Assembly (NCBI GenBank): GCA_018296165.2
Contig: JACKQL020000002.1
Span: 1,674,001 to 1,738,000 of the forward strand
DNA length: 64,000 nucleotides
Direction of reading: 5' to 3'
DNA from: Termitomyces sp. T153
Lineage: Eukaryota > Basidiomycota > Agaricomycetes > Agaricales > Lyophyllaceae
Part shown: positions 34,322 through 45,790 of the stretch, one piece after another
Layout: each line of letters opens with the position of its first letter
Position numbering within the stretch: position 1 is the first letter of the stretch
Translations under genes and position numbers: made by a program
The notes under the pieces: model-generated
Told to the model about the DNA's origin: nothing
Databases searched by the model: none
The model's input: the letters and a program-made list of their open reading frames with translations, nothing else

Positions 34322-36400
34322 GGCCATTCACACTCTGGCTCTCTCCACTTGCTCTCAGGCAAACTCCATCCCCAGCATCTTCCATATCTGGGACCAGCCC
34401 ACCATTCTGAACTCCATACCCAAAGGCCACCCCTGTGCATTGACGATGACAATTGAACCTTCTCCTATATTGACAAGCCTGGTAACCTCACTGACAACTC
34501 TGCCCCAAGCAATGACCCTTCCCAAGACAGACCCCCCCACTTCAATCTCTACATCCTCCATGGCAATGCCCTGCAATACTGCTAGAATGCTCCAATTCCT
34601 CTGAGGCAATCCATGGGCTCTAGAGCACCTTGACCCTCCTTCCCCACCAATCCCCCTTGACCCCTGTCCATCCCAATGCCCAATTCCCCTGCTGACACTA
34701 ATTACTTTGGACTACTCACCTCCAGAGGACCCCTACCCTCTTGCTGAGCCCTGGGCCTTTCTCTGGGCAATATGGGCCAACTTCCTGGTAGTGGACTTCC
34801 CTCCTAATGGCAGACCTCCTGGCAGATGAGGCCTGGCCATGGACAACTTCCCCCCTCAGTGTGGAAATACTACAATGGCAGACCCCCACTTCAAACTCAA
34901 AATATGCAGGATGACACTTCCAATGCTCTGGCCTGAGAAGGAAAGCTTGACACTCAAAAGCCCAAACTGTTCACTGGTTGTGACCCTTGGATATGGAGAA
35001 TCTTCCTAACACAGTGTCTAACAATGTTCCAAGCTAAGCCTATTATCTGAGAGCTCACAAGTAGCCTTTGCCATATCATATTTACAGGGCATCATCACTT
35101 TCAACTACTATATGGTGCTACTTTGGTTTGACTCCAACAACCCTGTGCTCTCCAATTGGCTCACTTTCATCTAGTGTCTTTGACACTATAATGGAAGTGG
35201 AGGAGAATCTCTTCAACCTCTGGATGCATGACAACAAACATTTCACAACCTTCATCATATGATTCAAATAGGAGGCCTACAAAACAGAATGGAACTACAA
35301 TGCCCTCCAATTCACTCTCTGCCATGCCCTGCCTCAATGTATCAAGGATGTCCTCTGCCTCACACCCAAGCAAACTTCATACAACAGGTACAAGGCACTC
35401 ATTACATAGGTTGACCAACATTACTGAGAAGACCAGAGTGAGATCACAGTACTGCAGACTATGTGGAACACCTCTGGCAACACCAACTGGCAGGCCAGAG
35501 CAACTGATGGCAACCAACCCTCAATTCCCACCAATGCTGCCAACTCTGCACTCTATTTCCCTCAGGGCTGAGGGCTTCCCAGCACCAACTGACCCCCAGG
35601 ACCATGCTCCTCCACCCAACTCAATGCTACTGACCTCCACAAGACTCCAGAACCCCTGGATGCTAACTCTGATAACCTCAACAATGCTCTGGACTCTGCC
35701 AACAACCAAGAAGCCCTATGCATGAACAAGATTCAGAACAGGCCTTGGAATGATGTACTGGAGGAGACTTAGAAGAAATGATGGAAGGAGGGTGTCTGCA
35801 TCCTATATGGTGAGCAGGGATGCACTGTATAGATTATTGATGGAGAAGACTGCAACTATCAGTTCATGGATAAAGAGTCAGTAGTTTAGGTCTTGAAAAC
35901 ACACTAAACCATGGACCAGACCTTGATGTCTTCTCCACCCTGGCCACACTCCTCTGTGCAATGGTAATTACCCCAGACAACCTCCCAGCACATCTCCCTT
36001 CCCACTCCTCCTACACTCTCTGCACTACCATCTCCTTCTCTGACAACCTCCCCATGCTGGTCAACAGCAGTGCCACAGATAACTTCATTAATGAATTCTT
36101 GGCAGTGCTCACTCCCCAACATCTCCAACATCCCCCACTCTGATCCTCCTCAAACTCTTGAATGGCAACCCCATCTCTGCTGGAAATATCATGCACTGTA
36201 TAGAGACAACCATGACCTTTGCCAATGGACAATGCCAGGACTTCCAACTACTCATTACCAAACTACACCTCTCCACCCCCATCATCCTAGGCTTTTCATG
36301 GCTCTGCTCCAATCCCCACATTGACTGGCCCAGTCTCACTCTTCATTTTGATTGGGACAACTTGACCAACTCCAGACCAGTACCCTTTAGTACCTTCTTT
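34322..36400 (+). pseudogene. Gypsy gag and protease fragment (other family)
   Basis: Plus strand, opposite to gypsy 3. Gag capsid residues VAFAISYLQGI, YYMVLLWFDSNNPVLSNWLT appear at 35060-35170. A retropepsin-type domain follows near 36000-36370: SFSDNLPMLVNSSATDNFIN, EFLAVLTPQHL (DSGAT degraded to NSSAT), GNPISAGNIMHC, IILGFSWL, NPHIDWPSLTLHFD. The fragment is cut at about 36400 by a copia RT in the opposite orientation. Confidence 0.75.
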
Positions 36401-39400
36401 CCATTCTGAAACCCCTCTGGTTGAAGCATATAGATATCTTCCAGATTTCCATTGGAGAAAGCAGAAGTGACATCTACAGAGCACAATTCCATCTCCTTTA
36501 TGCTAGCAATAGCAAGAATGAGGTGCAAAGATGCAGGTCAAAATGTTGGTGCAAAAACTTCATTATAATCAATGTCAGGATGTTGAGCATAACCCTTTGC
36601 AACAAGTCTAGCTTTAAAGCACTCAATTGAGCCATCTGCATTGCACTTGATGCAAAACACCTATCCACAGCCAATTGCTTTCTTACCTTCAGGCAAGTCA
36701 CACTCCTCCCAAGTCCCATTAGCTACTAATGAGACATACTCATCAACTGCAGCTTGATACCACTTCTCAGCATCCACAGACTCCATAGCTTGCTTGAATG
36801 TCCTGGGATCTGAAGTAGCCATTCCAGTAAATTGAACATCATCAAAACCAGGGTCAAGTGGTTCTGGATCAGGTTCAAGATCAGACCCCAGAAATTCAGC
36901 TTGGACTTGCTCTTCTTCCTCATCAGAACTGTCCTGGGCTGGTTCCTGATGTTGTACTACTCACCAATCTCTTGGAGGCTGTACATTGCATTTAGAGTGT
37001 CTCAGAGCAAGGGGAGGTGATGGAGGAGCAGGAATTTGAGCTGGTGGTTGATCTAGTAGCTGAGGTGAATGGTGTCTAGCTCAATTTGGGCAAGGTCTAG
37101 GAGGTGCTGGAGCAGCTGGTGGTGGTGTTATAGGATGTGCAGGTGCAGGAAGCTCAGGATGGGCAGGAGGTACAGCTGGCACTTGGAGAACAGATAGTTC
37201 TTCCTCTTCATTTCCAAGAGCAGGTAACTCAAACACTGCACTTTGATTGGGGGATGCACTTTCAGGTAGGACTGATAGATCCACAGGTGGTAAAGGTGGT
37301 GTAGGAAGTATTACTGGCCTAGTTGAGCACAAACCAGGCAATAAGTGCTCATCAAACTCTGCTCTTTTAGAAATTACAGTCTTATTGGTCTCAGGATTGT
37401 AAAATAACCATCTATAACCAGAAGGATATCCAATAAAGATGCATTTTTCCATGTGAGACTGTAAAGAGCTGTGCTTATCCCTTTGTATATAGACATATGC
37501 TCTACATCCCCAGACTCTGAGATGAGAGACATCTGGTTTGCACTTGTACCATCCCTCATAAGGAGTAATTGAGTGAGCTGCAGTTGGAAGTCAATTCAGA
37601 ATATGAATCTGGGCATGAAGGCAATGTGCCCAGAATGAGGCTGGTAGACATAATTCATTAAGCATAGCATGATGTCCTCTGAGAGCATCCTGTTTGCTCT
37701 CTCAGCAACACCATTCTGCTGAGGTCTGTTGCGAGTTGTGTGCCTCCTTTTAATTCCACAAGCATCAGTGTATGCAATAAACTCCTTTGACATGTACTCT
37801 CCACCTTTATCATCTTGTATAGCCTTGATTTTGGCATCTAGAGCATTCTCTGCATAAGCTTTGAATGTTTTAAATGCATTGAATGCTTCACTTTTCTTCT
37901 TCAGAGCCATAGCAGGTTGAAAAGCCTGTGCAATCATCAATGAATGTAATCCAATAATGATAGCCCCCAATTGCAGTGACTGGAAGAGGGCCATGTACAT
38001 TGCTGTGGATCAATTCTAATAGTTTAGATGCATGGCTACTGGAAGAAGGAAAGGGATTAGAGCACATTTTGCCAGCCAAACAAGGTTCACAGATAGAATC
38101 ACAGAATTCAAGCCCAAACCAACTACCAACTTATTATTGATCATCTTTTTGACATCAGCATAGTTATGATGAGCAAATCTGCAATGCCAAAGTCAGATCA
38201 AGTGGTAATGTAAGATGAGCAGACTCTGAAATAGGTGCAGTGCAACTATCCAAATAAGCAAAATTATTAGAGTTGATTGTAGCACAGAATAACTCTTTTC
38301 CATTCAACCAGAAATGCATGGTTTATTTGTCAATGTGAATGTTGTAGCCTTTGTTTCTAGTCAAATATATACAGGACAAGAGATTATTTTGAAGTAATGG
38401 AACATGCAAGACTCAGTGGAACTCTAAAGACTGGATTTTCTTCCCATTTACAACTGGATGGAATACAATTGTTTCAATCCCAGCTGAGTAAATAATGCTG
38501 TTATCAGCTAACCTGACTGGAGTGCAATAGGGAGCATAATTATGGACCCAATTTTGATGTGGGGTCATGTGGCAAGTGGCTCCTGAGTCTACAATCCAAT
38601 TAAAGTCAGCTTCAGGTTGTATGGGAAGAGAGGGATCTGAGTGATCCGGTAAATGAGTACTTGCATTTCCAGCAAATTCTGCATCATCTTTCTTGGACTT
38701 GTCATCATTGAAACCTGCATTAGCTTGCTCCTGGCCCTTTCTGCCTCTTTTGTTGTGAGATTTTATCTGCTGCTTTGCTTGCTACTGAGCTGCTTTGTAT
38801 TTGTAGCAATTAGCTTGTGTATGGCCTTGAAAGCTGCAAAAGTCACAGACAGCTTTGGCTAATGCAGCACTCATAGCAATTATAGCAGCAGCAGACTCAT
38901 CAGAGCAATGCTGATGTTGTGTTTCCTCTGTCACAAAGGCTTGGATCTTAGCCTTGCCCAAGTCAGCTTTGAGAAGGAGGTAGATACAAATGCTGAAAAA
39001 TCATCAGAAAGTGCCCTTATTAATGCCATAGATGCTAGTTCATTGTCCAATTTAGCAATATCAAAGTCTTTAGGGTGCAAATTCTGGATTTTTTTCATTG
39101 CATTTTCAACTCTATTAATCAGAGTCCACAAATTCTCCTCCTTTCCTTTTGTAATAAAGAACAAGTCATCATAGGCATTAAAGTGTGTGCCAGGGCATTG
39201 GCTTCAAGGCTTCCCATATCTTGTCTGGTTGGTCTTTATAATCATTGAGATGGATTCTTTGATCATCCTCCACCATCAAATAAATCAGACCAGATGCAAG
39301 ATTAGCCTCTTTCTGCCATTCTCTGTATTTGCTTTTCTCCTCCAATGTAGGTTTTTCAGAGAGTTGAGGAGCCAAAGAAGGCATGGAGGTAGGAATTCAG

Positions 39401-39495
39401 GCATTTTGGGAGTGGAAATAAGCTTCCATTTCACCAACCCATGAGTTATAGTTGTGGGAATTGAGTTTGGTAAAGGTTGGAATAGATGTAGGCAT
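36400..39495 (-). pseudogene. Copia gag-integrase-RT (5' half of an element)
   Basis: Minus strand from MPTSIPTFTKLNSHNYNSWV at 39495: UBN2-type gag (YREWQKEANLASGLIYLMVE), a lost zinc knuckle, integrase core with IDDCTGFSTCYGSEEEK, IKAIQDDKGGEYMSKEFIAY and RNRPQQNGVAERANRML, integrase tail CIFIGYPSGYRWLFYNPETN, and the start of RT ([51 protein letters not shown]), where it stops at about 36400. Several stops. Confidence 0.88.
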
Positions 39496-39930
39496 GGTGG
39501 AAGAGGTGATTTGGAGTGTAGGTTGAATAAAAAAGTGTGGAGTTGCAGAATGCAGCAAAAAATGTGTTTGAAAGTGCTTTAAAAGCAATAATAGAGTGCT
39601 AAGGTCTAGTATACCAGAAGGAATACAGCCACAATCCAGTCAAACTGGCAGAGTTCCTGTAAGGTCCTCAGGAGTGGTGTAGCAGAAAGGTGAGGTATAG
39701 TAAAGCTAACTAACTAACTGCAGACTCTGCAATTGTAACACATTTCAGTTAGGCATGTCAGGCTTCACTGGCAAGATAAAGCAGGGGCACTTAAGGATCA
39801 CTACCCAATAGTTCAGAGTCTATGTATGTAAAGAGAGCTGCAACCACTATAAGGACTATAGCACAGACACAAAGCAAATCAAAATGATAAAAACTTCAGA
39901 CTAAAGCTTTAGAGGCCGGGGCCCATAACC
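39496..39930 (-). other. Copia 5' leader
   Basis: Non-coding sequence between the gag start and the 5' LTR. A GC-rich patch (39913-39924) sits next to the LTR where a primer-binding site belongs; the priming tRNA was not identified. Confidence 0.5.
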
Positions 39931-40255
39931 TGTTAAAGACAGGCAAAGCACAGGGGACTGAATAGTCACTAAAGCTGAGGTCCAGAGCCAGAGTCAGAAA
40001 CTGAGTCTATTGAAGCATGAACACTAACCTGAAGTATAGAGTCAGAAACTGAGTGGGGACTTCAGACTTCTACATTATCTATATATACTGTAATGTAACT
40101 AAGAGAATCCATGTGATTGAATTGAATAGAGAGACCATGTGGAAGATACATGTGATAAACTAAATAGAAATGAAGGAAGTGAACTACACATGTGATAAAT
40201 GAACTTGGAGTGAATGCTGATCATCCATAGTAGAATGCAATAAGCAATTCTAACA
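39931..40255 (-). repeat. 5' LTR of copia (family E)
   Basis: 325 bp with TGTTAAAG... and ...AATTCTAACA ends on the plus strand. Reverse complement matches 43629-44093, which is longer because of extra internal repeat copies. Confidence 0.85.
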
Positions 40256-40580
40256 GAATCCATGTGATTGAACTGAATAGAAAGGGAATCTGATTACATA
40301 GAAGATACAGAAGATACATGTGATTGAATTGAATAAAAAAACAATCACATGGAAGATACATGTGAATTGAATAGAAAGACAATCACATGGAAGATACATG
40401 TGATTGAATTGAATAGAAAGATAATCACATGGAAGATACATGTGATTGAATTGAATAGAAAGATAATCACATGGAAGATACATGTGATAAACTAGAAATG
40501 AAGGAAAGGGACTATACATGTGATAAATGAACTTGAAGTGAATGCTGATCCATAGTAGAATGCAATAAGCAATTCTACCA
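40256..40580 (-). repeat. Partial second family E LTR with minisatellite
   Basis: Abutting the complete LTR is a second, partial copy. It contains about five imperfect 40-bp units of the form AATCACATGGAAGATACATG TGATTGAATTGAATAGAAAG (40258-40490) and ends ...GCAATTCTACCA at the gypsy RT. LTR-LTR adjacency suggests one copia inserted into the LTR of another. Confidence 0.75.
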
Positions 40581-42655
40581 CTTGTTGTATCCAACTTATC
40601 AAATATAGCACCACAAATGTGTCCAGCAAAAGATTCAGCAACATGATCTGGAAAAGGAGGAACTCTAGAGTTGCAAATAGTGACACAGTTTAGTGGCTCT
40701 AGACTGTGTACAATCTTAAGCTTACTATTCTTCTTGAGAACACAAAACCAGCACAATTGGTAAGCTGAGTTTGAGGGTTCATAAACACTAGCCTTGATTT
40801 TATTGCAGATGATTTCACAGACTTCCTGGGAGTATGGGGCAGCTGTGCTGAATCTAAGGGACATGGGGTATAGTCAGTATGCATACTGACAGAAACAAGT
40901 CAGGGTGCAGTGCAAGCTTCCTTGTTCAGAAAAGTCTTTTCTTGCTTAGTGACAAGGTCAATGTTTTAGTTTGTCATCAGTCAGAAAACCTGTGTCATGA
41001 TCTTTCACCCACTTTGCTTGTTGGTCACTAGTGAATTGCTGAGTTGTTATAAATAGTGGAGAATTCAGTTTGAGTTTTGGTATAGTCACTAAGGGATTGC
41101 CAATGATGTGTTGCTCAATTCTGAAATCTTTGCTAATGTGACCAGTGACAGGCAACTGGTTTGTACTTCTTCTTTACATGTACTCCTTTTCTTTTAACAG
41201 GTTTGTTAGCAACAAATTGAGTAGAGAAAGGAATGTGGATGTAGGTAGGGGTATTGTCTGCATTGCTTGTATCAACTGCAAGTGTCTGTCCAAGAATCAA
41301 AGGAATAGTAGAATCAGTAGACACAAAATATGAATGAGAGAATTCAGAAAGATCACAAGCAGTAGCATAGAGATAGGCTAAGGCAGAGTCTGTCTGTATG
41401 CAAGAAGATTCTATAAGCAAAATGTCTTTGTCCAAATCATAAGAAGCTGGACAGGTTGCTAGGCCAGTTGAATGGTCATAGCTGATAATAATTGCTATGT
41501 CACTATTGTTGTTGTTAATGTCTTCAGTGATGAAAGCAGCAGGGTGGTTCAGTTTCATAGCAAACTTGTTAGCAATTGTTCTTTTTGGACTTGCCACATA
41601 GAAAGCTTGGTATAACTAAGTTCACCACATACCAGTATTTGTCTGTAATGGTTATAGTAGTCTCCACATTGCTAAGGATATTGACTATGCTTCTAGTTAA
41701 AACATTGAAGGGGCAGCCAAGCAGAATATTATAAGCAGAGGACTGTACAACATGGATGTGAAGAAAGTTATATTACCAATGATGCAAGGCAATATGAGCT
41801 AGTCCTAGTGATTGATCCAAAGTTCCATTAGTGCTCTGCATGTTTAAGACAATGTTGGGGTTGTATAATAAGCCAAAGTCACTAGCAATACATGGAGATA
41901 ATCTGTGAGCCACTGTCTGTGCATTTTATTTCCTCTCTATTGTTGATTAGCATTACAATAGACTGAAGTGACTAGGAGTCCTGAGCAACAGTGAGCACCA
42001 CAGGCTCTTCTCCAGGAGGTAACAAATCTATGTAGGCCTCCACTGGGTCAACTGATGCACCTTGGGTCTAGTCTGGGGTTAGTCCATTAATGGTAGGGAC
42101 ATTAGATCCTAGCAAAAACTGGGGTTTGTCCATAGCAAATGTTGGTAATGCTTCTTCAAAGATGTTGCTTGGGTTCTGTACTATTTTGGCATCTGCTCTT
42201 GCAAGTCACTTGGGTGTAACAGCTGACCTAAACTAATTCTTGATGTCCTGTGACAGTGAGCATTTGTCAACTGAGACTGTAATCTTTGTACTTAAAAACC
42301 CTTTCAGATACTGCTTCAGACTGTTCAATGTCATAGATAGGTGGCATAGTTTGATAAGTGCTGTTGTTAGTCCTATTGTAAGCAGCAAAGTTTTGATTAG
42401 CAGGTGGAGCATGATGACCAGGGATGCCAGAAAATGGATGGATGGTAACAGATTCCTTAGCAACAGGTGGAGGTTTGTTAGCAACAGATCATTCAGCTGC
42501 TTTGCCTTTGTTAGCTAGCTTAGTGATGGGAGTTGGTACAGAGTCAAAAAGGAAAGTAGCTGCTGGAGTATTGCTAGTTGTTGGTGTCTTGGAGGTGTCA
42601 TTAGCTAGTTGATAAGATGCATGGGGAACTTGTATACCATCAAACTTTTTTTGCC
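40581..42655 (-). pseudogene. Gypsy protease-RT fragment (element 6)
   Basis: Minus strand from about 42650: a gag/protease linker (PFSGIPGHHAPPANQN), protease-like ...NGTLDQSLGLARIALHHW and AYNILLGCPFNVLTRSIVNI, then FSTAAPYSQEVCEIICNKIK, EPSNSAYQLCWFCVLKKNSK, LKIVHSLEPLN, PFPDHVAESFAGHICGAIFD, the first third of an RT. It is cut there by the family E LTR. The 154-codon frame 41133-41597 is still open. Confidence 0.8.
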
Positions 42656-42659
42656 TAGT

Positions 42660-43340
42660 TATTGTAGTGCAAATAATTCTCATTCCAAAGCCTCAATGCA
42701 TTTTGTATTTGGCTACTATAACAAGGCCAGATATTTCTTATGCAGTCTCATGCCTTGGATGCTTCAATTCCTCTCCAGGACCCAAGCATTGGGCTGCAGT
42801 CAAGCATTTATTGTGCTATTGTAAAGGCACAATGGATTACAGACTCTATTTCAATGCTGATGCTGGCATTCAACCCTTTACTACATTCTGTGATGCCTCA
42901 CATAGAGATTGTCCTGATTCTGGCTGCTCCACTGGTAGTTATCTAACTACAATTGGTGGTGGAGCTATTGGATAGAGTAGCAAGCTTCAATCAGTTATTG
43001 CTTTATACACAACTGAAGCAGAATACATTGCTGCTGTAGAAGCCAAAGAAATCATTTGGATGTGGAAGATTCTACATGAAATGGGATACTCTTCTACTGT
43101 TCCATCTTCTATGCTGATTGACAATGAATCTGCAGTCAGTGTTACCAAGAATCCAGAACATCATGGATGAATGAAGCACCTTGACCTCAGCTTCTATTGG
43201 CTCAAAGATGCAGTTGATCAGCAGAAACTCATTCCTCATCATATTCCTGGAACAGAACAAGTGGCAGATCTGCTCACAAAACCACTTCCTCTACTCAAAG
43301 TGGAATTGTGCAATGGGCAATTACTAGTTTATTCAAGCTT
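42660..43340 (+). pseudogene. Copia RT end and RNase H (3' half of an element)
   Basis: Plus strand: CILYLATITRPDISYAVSCL, KHWAAVKHLLCYCKGTMDYR, TTFCDASHRDCPDSGCSTGS, YTTEAEYIAAVEAKEIIWMW, MKHLDLSFYWLKDAVDQQ, GTEQVADLLTKPLPLLKVEL. Only two or three stops. Followed by a 3' untranslated region with a tRNA-like sequence, a polypurine tract (43619-43628) and a family E LTR. Confidence 0.88.
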
Positions 43341-43361
43341 GGAGACATTAGAAATGAAAAG

Positions 43362-43439
43362 TGACCATACCAGGAATTGAACCTGGAACCTCTTGGATAT
43401 GTACTCCATATGATGCTCTAACCACTGAGCTACATGGTC
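43362..43439 (-). tRNA. tRNA-like sequence in copia 3' region (identity unclear)
   Basis: Minus strand: a 7-bp acceptor stem (GACCATG with TATGGTC, one G-U), TA, a D-arm GCTC-loop-GAGC, and a T-arm CCAGG-TTCAATT-CCTGG. The A box TAGCTCAGTGG and B box GGTTCAATTCC fit RNA polymerase III promoters; TTCAA could be TTCGA after CpG decay. The anticodon region is about 5 nt too long and has no normal 7-nt loop with U33, so it is probably a pseudo-tRNA or a tRNA-derived insertion rather than a working gene. Confidence 0.5.
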
Positions 43440-43628
43440 TTGTTACACAAGGAGCAAGGAAGTTACATATAAGTACCTTCCAGGCATGAGATGATTCTAC
43501 TACTGTAATAATTGGCTCACTGCAGGAACTGGAGCACTAAACAGTGTTGTGTAGAAAACAGAGCTCTAAGCTGTTAGATGACTTGACCTGTCATCATCTA
43601 ACAGGAGATTGACTGGATCAGGGGGGAG
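43440..43628 (+). other. Copia 3' untranslated region and polypurine tract
   Basis: Non-coding; ends CAGGGGGGAG immediately before TGTTAGAATTGC, the usual copia polypurine tract plus LTR junction. Confidence 0.7.
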
Positions 43629-44093
43629 TGTTAGAATTGCTTATTGCATTTTACTATGGATGATCAGCATTCACTCCAAGTTCATTTATCACATGTGTAG
43701 TCTGCTTTCTTCATTTCTATTTAGTTTATCACATGTACCTTCCATATGATTGTTTTTTTATTCAATTCAATCACATGTATCTTTCATGTGATTGTTTTTT
43801 TATTCAATTCAATCACATGTATCTTTCATGTGATTGTCTCTCTATTTGATTCAATCACATGTATCTTCCATGTGATTCCCTTTCTATTCAGTTCAATCAC
43901 ATGGATTCTCTATGTGATTCCTTCTATTCAGTTACATTACAGTATATATAGGTAATGTAGAAGCCTGAAGTACCCACTCAGTTTTCAACTCTGGACTTCA
44001 GGTTAGTGTTCACACTTCAATAGACTCAGTTTCTGACTCTGGACTTCAGCTTTAGTGACTATTCAGTCCTCTGTGCTTTGCCTGTCTTTAACA
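43629..44093 (+). repeat. 3' LTR of copia (family E)
   Basis: 465 bp, TGTTAGAATTGC... to ...CTTTAACA. Contains four or five 40-bp minisatellite units at 43740-43925, explaining its greater length than the copy at 39931-40255. Confidence 0.88.
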
Positions 44094-44746
44094 GAAACAG
44101 ATTGCAATAATGCAGTCATGGTGGCAATGGCACTATACTCAGTGGAGGACAAGATAATAAGACCTTGCTTCTTGGTCTTGATGACCAGGTTGTGTAATCC
44201 ATGGGCAAGTGGCCCATGGATCGTCCTGTTTGCTAGAGGAGGAAGGAAAGCATTGCAGATTGCTTGCATCTATTATCACTAGAATCTTCTTCAACTTGTT
44301 GTCATAGTCAATTACTGTCAGACATCACTACAAGCAACCTGATACCTTCAATACCACCTGATATCAATTGGTCCACAGTGGGAAATGACAATCAGCCTCC
44401 AATGTTATCAGCAGGTGCACATCAGTGAACTAAACCAAGTTGGGCAAGAATGCCCCAATAAAACCATACTAGGCCAAGAAAGAACTTGACCTTCATTGAG
44501 AACTTTAGTCTCTAAAATTTGCTCCACCTTGCAATTGTCAGCCTCTATGCCCCTCACACTGATGTGGTGCCCAAGGAAATCAAATTGCATACAAAATAGC
44601 TTTGTCTTGGCAGGATTAACATAGAGTCTTGCTGCTCCCAACACTGCATGTGTGTTATGCTCATGCTCTTCAATTGAATTTCAAATCATAATATTGTCTA
44701 GGTAGATATGACATATCTTCCCAATCATAATGTGTAATTAACCCAC
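44094..44746 (-). pseudogene. Gypsy RT (second half) and RNase H start (element 4)
   Basis: Minus strand begins MIGKICHIYLDNIMI (YLDD degraded to YLDN), then LGAARLYVNPAKTKLFCMQF, DFLGHHISVRGIEADNCKV, a decayed GFIGAFLPNLV, and RNase H CLTVIDYDNKLKKILVIIDA. The first half of this RT is found on the opposite strand at 47280-47613. Family E LTR abuts on the left. Confidence 0.8.
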
Positions 44747-45790
44747 TGTCACAACTTGCTCCCTGGATCCCTGACCTTGTTCCTAGCCTGCTTGCTTCTC
44801 TGGAGTCCCCTCTCCAATGCCCCATCAAACTCCCCAACCATTATACACCCTCCACACCCACTCTAGGTAACTCTGACGCTTCTTTAGCAAACCCTGACAG
44901 CTTTCTAGCCCACTCCAATGCCTTTTCTGCAGCTGTCAATACTTCCCCTAACTGTCCCGAGCCCTGAGAACCCTCCTCTGCTGTTCCTGACTCCATTGTA
45001 CATCACCAGCTCATCACCCTAGTTTGCCCAACCTACTCTAAAGTACCACAATGACCCTGGGATGACCTGTGTTCTTAGCTGATCCCATCAGAATATCACT
45101 ACAGCCTGCCTCCTGATCACAACTAACATCTGTCAACCCCATGCAGCTCTGCCAAGCCCCACCGCCACACCATCTCCTGGAGCTCTCCAGTAGTCAGTAT
45201 ATAAGTTGTAGAGTAGCTCCTCATACTCTAGTCTTGATATTGCTTAATATTACCTATGATCTGATTGTTTCCATCTTGTGTTTCATGTTCTGTGTTACAT
45301 TTCCTCTTCTCTTATTCTCCCAGTCTTATCTCAGTCTCTCAGTCTTGTCTTGTATTTATTTTTGTTATTATTCTCATCATCGTTTTGTATCTCTGCTTGA
45401 ATCTATTTTTATTCCTGTCTCAATCTCATCTCAACTTCATCTTGTCTTGTTCAACTCTGTTTCCATTACCATGCTCAAGTCCCTTCAACTTCAATGCCTT
45501 TATGAACTCCACATTTATGATTACAAACTCAAACACTCTTTAAACCAACTCCAGACCTCACTATCTGCTCAGCTCCAAAAGCTATCAACCTCCATTGATC
45601 TTCCATCAAACTCCAGCCCTGCTCCTATCACTTGCATAGCCTCTGTTTGCCCCACACCTCCAATACTCACTTCTGGACCAGTATCTGACACCTCCATCAA
45701 GTCCGATCCTTTCTCTGCAACTCATTCTAGACTCCTCCAGACCACCCTGGACTTGTTTGGATCACTTCCCATTGATTGCCCTCACAAGTC
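44747..45790 (+). mobile_element. Family B LTR, larger part, split by an inversion
   Basis: Starts TGTCACAACTTGCTCCCTGG and matches the reverse complement of the solo LTR 15510-16700 down to about its first 110 bp, where similarity ends. The TATA-like CAGTATATAAGT is at 45196-45207. The missing ~100 bp are at 47614-47712. Confidence 0.8.

Noticed and set aside
40258..40490. Regular ~40-bp repeats resembling a CRISPR array
   Set aside because: No distinct spacers; the whole unit repeats, and it is part of an LTR in a eukaryotic genome.
40250..40864. 204-codon minus-strand frame
   Set aside because: It fuses a decayed gypsy RT start to the minisatellite of a family E LTR, giving a repeated YLPCDYLSIQFNHM peptide. 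An artefact of insertion, not a gene.
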